Of a stretch of DNA of 64,000 nucleotides, positions 57,639 to 64,000 are shown piece by piece (the stretch's first letter is position 1; every line of letters starts with the position of its first letter). Source of the stretch: Microbotryum silenes-acaulis (lineage: Eukaryota; Basidiomycota; Microbotryomycetes; Microbotryales; Microbotryaceae); NCBI GenBank assembly GCA_003665825.1, contig QPFY01000004.1:868001-932000 (forward strand). Direction: 5' to 3'. The notes under the pieces were generated by a model. The model was not told the DNA's origin and did no database searches. It saw only the letters and a program-made list of their open reading frames with translations. Both the position numbers and the translations under genes were made by a program.

Positions 57639-58441
57639 TCAGAACGGATGAAAGCATCTTCGGATCAGATCGGTACTTACCCAGAGTTCAGTGACTTTCT
57701 CCAACAAAGGCATGTCTGGGATAGATGACGCGATAGATCGATGCAGGAAGGCAAAGCAATCAGTCTAGGCACTCGACGCGTTGCGACGCGCTCTGGTCCA
57801 CGCAACGATCCCCGACCAGACGCACCGATACTGGCCCCCATGTTGCAACTATGCCAAGTAATACAAGCAAAAAAGGGTCAGTGAACTCGTCATCACGCGC
57901 ATGGAGCCTGTGCGAACCGCAACCGACCTGCTCAATTCACTCATCGACCCTTCGCCATCAATCTTGCCAATCACCTCGACGTAAGTGTCCGCCAAGTTCG
58001 CCGACTGTTGGATCGGTCCCCAGTTTATGGCATCCAGTCAGCGAGGTCTGAAATGGAATGACTCGTTTTAGATTGGATCGCGGTGGTAGAGGGACAAACT
58101 GACTCGACTGAGCTTGACTCGGACTTGGCCACCGTCACTCAGTTCGAGCACCGCGTAGTCGCCGTCCAACTGGATGGGAGTCGTGAGAGAGCCATGTCCG
58201 TCAGCAACCCAAAGTCGACGATCTACTTTCTATCAGAAGCTCACGCTGATGACCTTGCCAACCACTCGCACGACCTTGCCAGCTCCTGTGTCCGGACGAA
58301 CGATGGCACAGTGAGCGAGGTGTCAGTTCCGAAATGCGTCTGTGCGACACACAACATCCTTCACGATCATGCGGTTCAGCCAATGCACTGACCCATTTGA
58401 CTCAATCCGACACTGTTGACGCGGGGTGTTGGACGTTCCAT
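57639..58441 (-). CDS. RFA3: Replication protein A small subunit (RPA14/RFA3), with a 1-nt frame problem
   Basis: OB-fold subunit of RPA, binding single-stranded DNA with RFA1 and RFA2 in the nucleus. Exon 1 reads MERPTPRVNSVGLSQMG (start 58441), then GAGKVVRVVGKVIS, then LDGDYAVLELSDGGQVRVKL, then NWGPIQQSANLADTYVEVIG followed by KIDGEGSMSELS, then CNMGASI and DMPLLEKVTELW. The order PRVNS ... GK.VR..GKV ... DG ... EVIGK ... M is that of RPA14. All joints have GT-AG introns in phase except the one before NWGPI: after acceptor TTTCAG the expected frame is reached only if one A is removed from the AAA (TTT on + strand at 58024-58026). Last exon and stop are uncertain; 57639 is the nearest in-frame stop. 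Confidence 0.7.
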
Positions 58442-58793
58442 AGTGTTTTGAGGAGTGGGTGATAAGGCTCAGGGGAGGCGGGTGGAGTCGGCAGTCGGAT
58501 GTCAAAAAAAGCGCGACGACGACGCAACGACCGCAATGCACTGATGCGAATGCCGCATCTGGTTTCACTCAGTCAGCTATGACAGGATGACAAGCCAGGA
58601 ATGCGTGTGTGCGTAATACTACTACATTGCGCTGAAATGGAAGGAATCCTTTATAGACTACGATAAACTGCATGCGATGCGGAGGGAAAACTACACTGTT
58701 TCTATGACTTCAAGAGTATATCGACTAGAAACCGAAAACGATACTAAGGCATGTTGGTGGGTATTAAGCAGTAAGCTGGTAGCGGACGAGAGA
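58442..58793. promoter_or_regulatory. Spacer between RFA3 start and CorA gene 3' end
   Basis: About 350 bases; serves as RFA3 promoter and CorA terminator region. Nothing else seen. Confidence 0.4.
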
Positions 58794-61700
58794 TCAATAC
58801 GATCCCTGGGTGCCCATACTGGGGTGACGACGCCGCTTCTTGTGTGCCTTCTTGGACGACTTGAAGATATGGTAGATGAGCGACCACAGCGCCACACTCG
58901 AGCCGAGCATGATTCCGATCACTCCGCCGAACCAACCAAAGCCAGCTGGTAATCCATCGGAGCCGAGGTGGGTGTACCGATCACCATTGTGAGGGACGGG
59001 GACGTTCAGGGAGAACATGCCCGTGATGATCGTAACAAAAACGAACGTGAGCGAGACCGTGTAGAGCTTGGCTAGTCCATGGTCGGTGCCACCTTTGGCC
59101 GAGGCGAGCGCGAGGCGTAGGAGGCCGATGTAGGCCGGGTGGTCGTGCGACAGGATGGCGTCATAAAAGATCAACGACTGCTGCATCGCCGCGATATGAT
59201 CTGAGGTGCGCATGGCTCAGTGCCAGCTGCCAAGGACACACCACGATCGGGGACGGACCACCGCCGAGACTCACCAAACAAGTCCCCAAAGTAAATAGCA
59301 ATATCATGCTTGCCCTCCGCACCCCTGAACATGGCCAAGTTCTCCTCCTTGGTCCTCTTCCTCAACCCTTTAATGACCTCAAGCTTAGGCGCCAACAGCC
59401 GACTCAAGCCCGTGACGAGTTTGCGCGAATCGGCCAACCGCTTGAGCATGATCGTGCGATCAAACTTGGTCTCGCCAATCTTGACGCCCTGACTGACCCC
59501 GTCCGCACCGGTGTGTCGACGAGCGACCCTCGTAGACGCTTGGGCGACGAGCTGTTCAATCGTATGGACTGGCTGGGGTTCCTTCTTTGCCAAGGAAGCG
59601 AGGTGGAAGCCTTTGGCATCGACGAGCATGATCGAGTCGGTTGGCGTATCCGTCGTCGACACCCATCGAGAGGGCAAGATGCGCACGAGCGGCGAAGGCA
59701 CCCAGAGCGAGGGGAAATGGCTCAAAATGGTCCTCGGGGTCTTGCGACGGATCGTCGCCTTCTTCATCGGTACACCGGACTCGCCCGTTCCACTGATCGA
59801 GGGCGAAGATCCCTTGAGCTTTTCTTCGTCGACCGCGGGCTCAACGATGATACCGACAACTTGATCATCATAGACGGTCTGGCCGCCGACACTCCCGAGG
59901 CCCGAAGGGATAGGCTTGTGCGAGTGGCTGATTGCAGACCGGTAGGGGTTGAGTGGATCCGCGAGGAAGGTGTCGACTTCGTTCGATTCACCCTCGATGA
60001 AGTCGATGAGCGGGAAGAAGGCGTCGACGATGGAATCCATAAGACCATAAGCGATCCAGTCTGTGACTCGGTCGAGAAAGCGGGAGTGAGTGATGGTTGT
60101 CTGATCGAGAGATATGTTGCTTTACTCACGAGATGAAAAATTTCGCGAGCGGCCGAACTGCTGAAGCTTGCCCTGCACTCTTTCAAGATGTTTGGTAATG
60201 TCTTCAAAGTGGAACTGCGAGGTTCAAGCCGGTCAGCAACTCATGTCAATTCAACGAACCAGCAAATCGAGTAACGCCCAGCACTCACCGTGAGGATGCC
60301 ATCCGGAAAGACGATGAGGTACATGTTGATGGCGCCAACACTGACGCCTTCGACACCTTCCTTGCCACCTACACCCTCGACGATCTCGACCCTACCCCTC
60401 CCACCGGGGCTCGATCCAGGCAACTGACTGCCATGTCGTTCTCGATCGCTGGCCGCGTCCGCCTCGGACCAGGTCGGCGCCGTCGCATGTGGTGAGCCCG
60501 TAGGGTCAAGCGCAGGGTCGGGCGAATGGTAGCGGAAGTAGGACTCGTCGAGGGCACGAAACACGATGAGGTAGTAGTCGAGCGCGGCAAAGTTCTCGAC
60601 CTTCTCCCTCGTATCCTGATGAAGGATATCCTCCATCGTCAAGGGATGCAAGGGGAGCACTTTCCTCAGTTCGCGCATGTCGGCCACGGTCGGGCACATG
60701 ACGTCGAGCCACCAGGCCGGTCCTTCTTCGCCTTTGCCGGCTTTGCCCAGTCGACGTTCTGTCGCAAGAGCCCCGCGACGCCCATTCTTGCTACCGGTCG
60801 CAATCCCAGGCGTGGCAGTGGGAGTTACAGCAGGTGTCGATGCACTGCCTGCACCAAGGGTATTGGCTCGTTGCGGCGGGGACAGTCGAGGCTCATTAAC
60901 GTCAGGAAAGTAGGATTCTTCGTCTTTGGTGCCCAGCGTGGACAAAGCCCCGACACCAAGATCGCCTGAAGCCATGTCCTCCTGTCGTCGCTCGGCCCAG
61001 AACTGTCGCAGCCTCCCAAGTACAGGAGCCAAAGTCGAAGTTGTGAGAAGGTCAAAGCCAGGCGCATTAGGTGCGGTGGGAGCCGAAGGGGTTGCGGGTG
61101 TGGAAGCCGAAGCGTTGACCGCGTTGGGCATGAGATGCGAAGGATATGCGAGAGTTTCCGCGTGGTTTAAACATGGCGTCAACAAAGTGAAGTGGGGAGT
61201 GGGAGGCTCCCATTCTGAGTCAGAGTCTGAGTCGGAAGAGGACGACGAGCCGGATGACGAGTTGCGCCAGAAGCGCCAACCGCCCCACGTCGAAGAGGAG
61301 CGAGACGAGGAACCGCTACCCGTTGAAGAGTTGGTCGAACCGGACGACGCTGTAGACGAAGAAGACGAAGAAGAGGATGAAGAGGAAGACGAAGACGAAC
61401 CACCGCCACGAGATCGGCTCCTACGACGGCGACCTCCCTTTCTTCGGACCGTCCTCCAAGCCGACTTGACCCTCGACCTCGCCGACCGGCCTGAACGACT
61501 CGACCTTCCCGTTCGATTCGACGCGACACTCTTTGACCCTCGTCGCCTCCTCCTCCTTCTTGCTGGTGCGGGTGTGTACAGAGGGTGAGGGGTCCGGCCG
61601 TCGGCGGGTGGATCACCTCGGGCATGTTCGGGATGAGGCTCATCGTCGTCGCGGGGAGCAAAGCCAAACATGGGCGATTGGGGAGGCAACTTCTCGCCCT

Positions 61701-62253
61701 CATTCAACCGGTAATCGTCATCGTGGGTGAAGATGGAGTCTGTGATGTCGGCCTCTCGGCCTGGTGATCGCGGTGCGGTCGTTTTGCTTGCTAATATCGG
61801 TCGTAGTGGGATCGCGGACCCCATGGGCACCGGGGCCGAGGGGGAAGCAGATAGGTCGAAGCGAGTGCGGGGCGACGCGAGCGTAGAGATAATGGGGGTC
61901 AAGTTGGTATTGTGCTTGGGCTTGGCCATCGCCCTGCGGTCTATGTTCGAGATGGCCCTCGGTCGTTCACGAGTGTGGGCGGGAAGCGGTGTCGCCAACG
62001 CCGGTCCGGGCAGCTCTAGGTCGGGCAGAGGAGGGAGATCGAACTGCAGGGACATCTTCCGCTGCGTCGAAGGTGGGGGCGAAGAGTGTGACCGTTTCGC
62101 CGTAGATCTGGCTGGTGAATGTTGCATGGTCTTCAAGGGCGACGTGGCTTGGTCGCGTGCTGTTTCCTCGACTCGTCGTCGGGGCAGTTGATCGTCGCCC
62201 CTTCGCACCGAGTCATCGGTGGGCGAGTCGCGTTGGATTGCGCTGCCCTGCAT
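58794..62253 (-). CDS. CorA-type Mg2+ transporter (Mnr2/Alr-like) with long N-terminal extension
   Basis: About 1,100 residues in at least four exons (62253 to about 60290, about 60210-60125, about 60075-59275, about 59195-58794). Residues 1-430 are disordered: Pro/Arg-rich, then RRRRRRRG, a run of about 15 Ser, and further Ser/Thr. The CorA fold begins with WWLDVMCPTVADMRELRKVL, LHPLTMEDILHQDTREKVEN, FAALDYYLIVFRAL and continues FPDGILT, FHFEDITKHLERVQG, DWIAYGLMDSIVDAFFPLID. Two C-terminal membrane segments follow: TVSLTFVFVTIITGMFSLNV and FGWFGGVIGIMLGSSVALW. The conserved GMN signature at the pore appears as SLN within GMFSLNVPVPHNG. Likely role is Mg2+ (or other divalent) transport at plasma or vacuolar membrane; close to fungal Mnr2/Alr types. 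Ends QGSY, TGA at 58796-58794. Confidence 0.85.
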
Positions 62254-62943
62254 CTTGAAATGGTGTGTTCTAACCCATCAACGTGCTCCTTCGTCTTATC
62301 GCCAGTGATTGTACGCGCTGCTGTTGCTGGTGGTGTGGAATTGTCCGCACTGCTGCATCCGGCTGCCTGTTGTCCGCTTGATGGGTGCCGCCCAACCACG
62401 GTCGTGACGATCACCCCTACGCACGTGCGCTGATCGCTCGTCGGCCGATGTTCCGTCAGTTCCGTCAGTTTCGCAAACGGGTCGCGGCGAACGACGTGAT
62501 CCAGTGGTATGGCGGCTCGTGTCTATAACGAAAGCGGCGAAAGTGAATCTCAGTACGTGACGCAGAGAGCTGGTAGCTGTCTTCTGGCGACCCGGGACTC
62601 GGGAAAGGAGTGTGCCCGAAGTGTGCCAGTGCCCTCATTGGCGAAGACCGGACCCGTCCGGGGTCGACCAGCCCCGACCAGCCCCTGCTCGCGTGACACG
62701 GACCAAGCACGGGGGCCAGGGACATCCAGGATCTCAAAAGTGGCCCGATAAAGCAGCCGAGACGTACCCTGGGACGCAGTGGAAGAAGATTGCAGTGCGA
62801 AAAGAGACTGGCCAGGTAGAGCGGCAGCCAGCGAAAGTGCTCGCAGACGGGTTAGAACGGGTGAACGGGGGGTTTGGGGTTAGGGTCGTCGCTGCCGCTG
62901 CAGGTCGCTGCGCCAGTCCCTCCTGTGTGAGCGCGTGAGCACT
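62254..62943. promoter_or_regulatory. CorA gene upstream region
   Basis: About 690 bases upstream of the CorA start. No supported gene; minus-strand frame 62133-62414 overlaps the start and is not coding by any motif. Confidence 0.4.
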
Positions 62944-63562
62944 GCCAAGGGTTCTCATAGGATCAGATCACCGGAGGGTCGGATCCGATCCGATCTTTTT
63001 TTTTCCCACCTCGCGTTGATCTATCTTTTCTTGATCCTATCCAGAAAGATCAATTTGATCTGAGACATTGAACTGCCTTATATGGCAACAGATGACCACA
63101 TCTCACTAGTTGTCGCTATCGGTGTTGAGCGCATTACTGTCACTACTACCACCACTACTGTTATGCCCATCATAACCATCCTCCTCATCCTTGTCGGTAT
63201 CATCATCATCATCCGAAATGATCACCTCCCTGATTCGCCTTTTTTTATGAGCTCCGGTTGCGCGCGTTGCCCTCGCCGGTTTAGGGGGGTTTCGCATGAC
63301 ATCTACAAAATGCGAACATAATTTTATAGTCAGTTGAGACTTATGTAACAAAGGTCATGTGGGATAGTGGTACAGGTATCAATTAAAGGGCTATCTACCA
63401 AGTAACGACGCTACATCCCCCCCACAGCCCCCTTTTGTTTTGTTTTTTTCCGAGGCTTGATCTATCTTTTGTTCATCCTGCCCAGCTAGGATCAAGATCG
63501 ATCTGATTCTAATTTTTAGGATCAAGATCAGATCAGATCTGATCCTATGAGAATCCTTGCTG
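62944..63562. mobile_element. About 620-bp element with terminal inverted repeats
   Basis: Left end GTTCTCATAGGATCAGATC (62951-62969) is repeated inverted at 63536-63554, with AAGG/CCTT and TGC/GCA matching just outside, so the inverted ends are roughly 26 bases. Subterminal GATC-rich direct similarities (TTGATCTATCTTTT at about 63018 and 63458) lie inside. The middle carries an 80-codon minus-strand frame (63351-63106) ending in an acidic Asp/Ser/Asn string; it may be the tail of a lost transposase. Shape suggests a non-autonomous DNA transposon. Confidence 0.6.
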
Positions 63563-64000
63563 CAGTGGGCGTATGAGCTGTCGTGGTTTGCGGTCGATTT
63601 GGGGATCTGCGAATTTTGCTCCCCGAGCTGAGGTGTTTTCTTGGACTCGAAGCTTGACTGAGAACCGTCGTGGCGGCGATCCTTTGGGTAAGACGCCTCC
63701 CCTTGAGATCAGGCCTTCGGACCTGTGGCCAACGTAAGACTGTCAGCGAATCACGGGCCTCGGCAGGCTTGCTCAAGGGAAACCCTTTTCTCTCTCTTCC
63801 TTTTGGTCTCTCTCTTGAATCACTAACTTCTGGCTGAAAATGAGTAACGTCGTTTAACAAAAAAAACTCGCCGCGCCGACTTCAATCTACGACCGTCCTG
63901 GCGATTCTCTATTAGGCATAGTAGCCCTTACGTACACGGCGGGCCCAGAAATAACGACGACAAGTCTGTTTCATTCTGCCCGCGCAAGCAGCAAATTGAG
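63563..64000. other. Right edge of window, no gene
   Basis: About 440 bases with only motif-less short frames (for example minus 63528-63860). No RNA gene recognised. Confidence 0.35.

Noticed and set aside
59306..60136. 276-codon plus-strand frame opposite the CorA gene
   Set aside because: Shadow of the conserved CorA coding exon on the minus strand.
1..64000. CRISPR arrays, bacterial operons, phage modules or defence islands
   Set aside because: Genes are spliced eukaryotic ones throughout; no regularly spaced direct repeats were found.

Overview
The window looks like nuclear DNA of an intron-rich basidiomycete fungus, probably a yeast-like member of Pucciniomycotina. This is inferred from gene content and style: many short spliceosomal introns (mostly 35-130 nt, GTRNGT donors), tightly packed genes on both strands, and fungal protein families (ICE2, YTH1, GPI10, PMT4, KAP123, ITC1, Yor1-type ABC transporter, FunK1-like kinase remnant). 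Nothing prokaryotic, phage-like or CRISPR-like was seen. Exon joints given below were worked out by hand from GT/AG sites, reading phase and family resemblance.

Layout. 0-5.5 kb is a repeat-rich, decayed stretch: a transposase-like gene broken by an in-frame TGA, a long pyrimidine tract, an inverted-repeat pair, the GET1 gene, and a frameshifted kinase-like pseudogene. 5.9-15 kb holds VMS1 (-), mitochondrial GatB/PET112 (+), ICE2 (-) and a LYR-motif gene (+). 15.6-28 kb holds ITC1 (-), GPI10 (+), MTQ2 (-), a 417-bp palindromic element in the MTQ2/YTH1 divergent promoter, YTH1 (+) and eIF3k (+). 28-37.4 kb holds PMT4 (+) and a Yor1-like ABC transporter (+). 38.3-39.1 kb is a 5'-truncated tyrosine recombinase remnant lying head-to-head with KAP123 (+, 39.2-43.1 kb). 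43.8-51 kb holds a small acidic protein, a secreted subtilase and phosphomannose isomerase, all +. 51.1-62.3 kb holds, all on -, a sugar/inositol-type MFS transporter, ribosomal protein eL33, the RPA small subunit RFA3 and a CorA-type Mg2+ transporter. The last 1.7 kb carries a roughly 620-bp element with terminal inverted repeats.

How the genes fit together. Most are single-copy housekeeping genes without operon logic, but themes recur: protein quality control and translation (VMS1, MTQ2, eIF3k, eL33, GET1, GatB), the ER and glycosylation route (GPI10, PMT4, phosphomannose isomerase supplying mannose donors, ICE2), nuclear functions (ITC1, YTH1, KAP123, RFA3) and transport (ABC, MFS, CorA). 

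The most unusual signals are introns that sit inside or directly after the start codon in several genes, micro-exons of 12-24 nt (one carrying the catalytic DE motif of PMT4), a palindromic TA-flanked element with a 54-bp internal-deletion derivative 19 kb away, and single-base frame breaks in otherwise intact conserved genes (ABC transporter signature motif, RFA3) that are either assembly errors or recent mutations. I found no convincing new multi-gene system.
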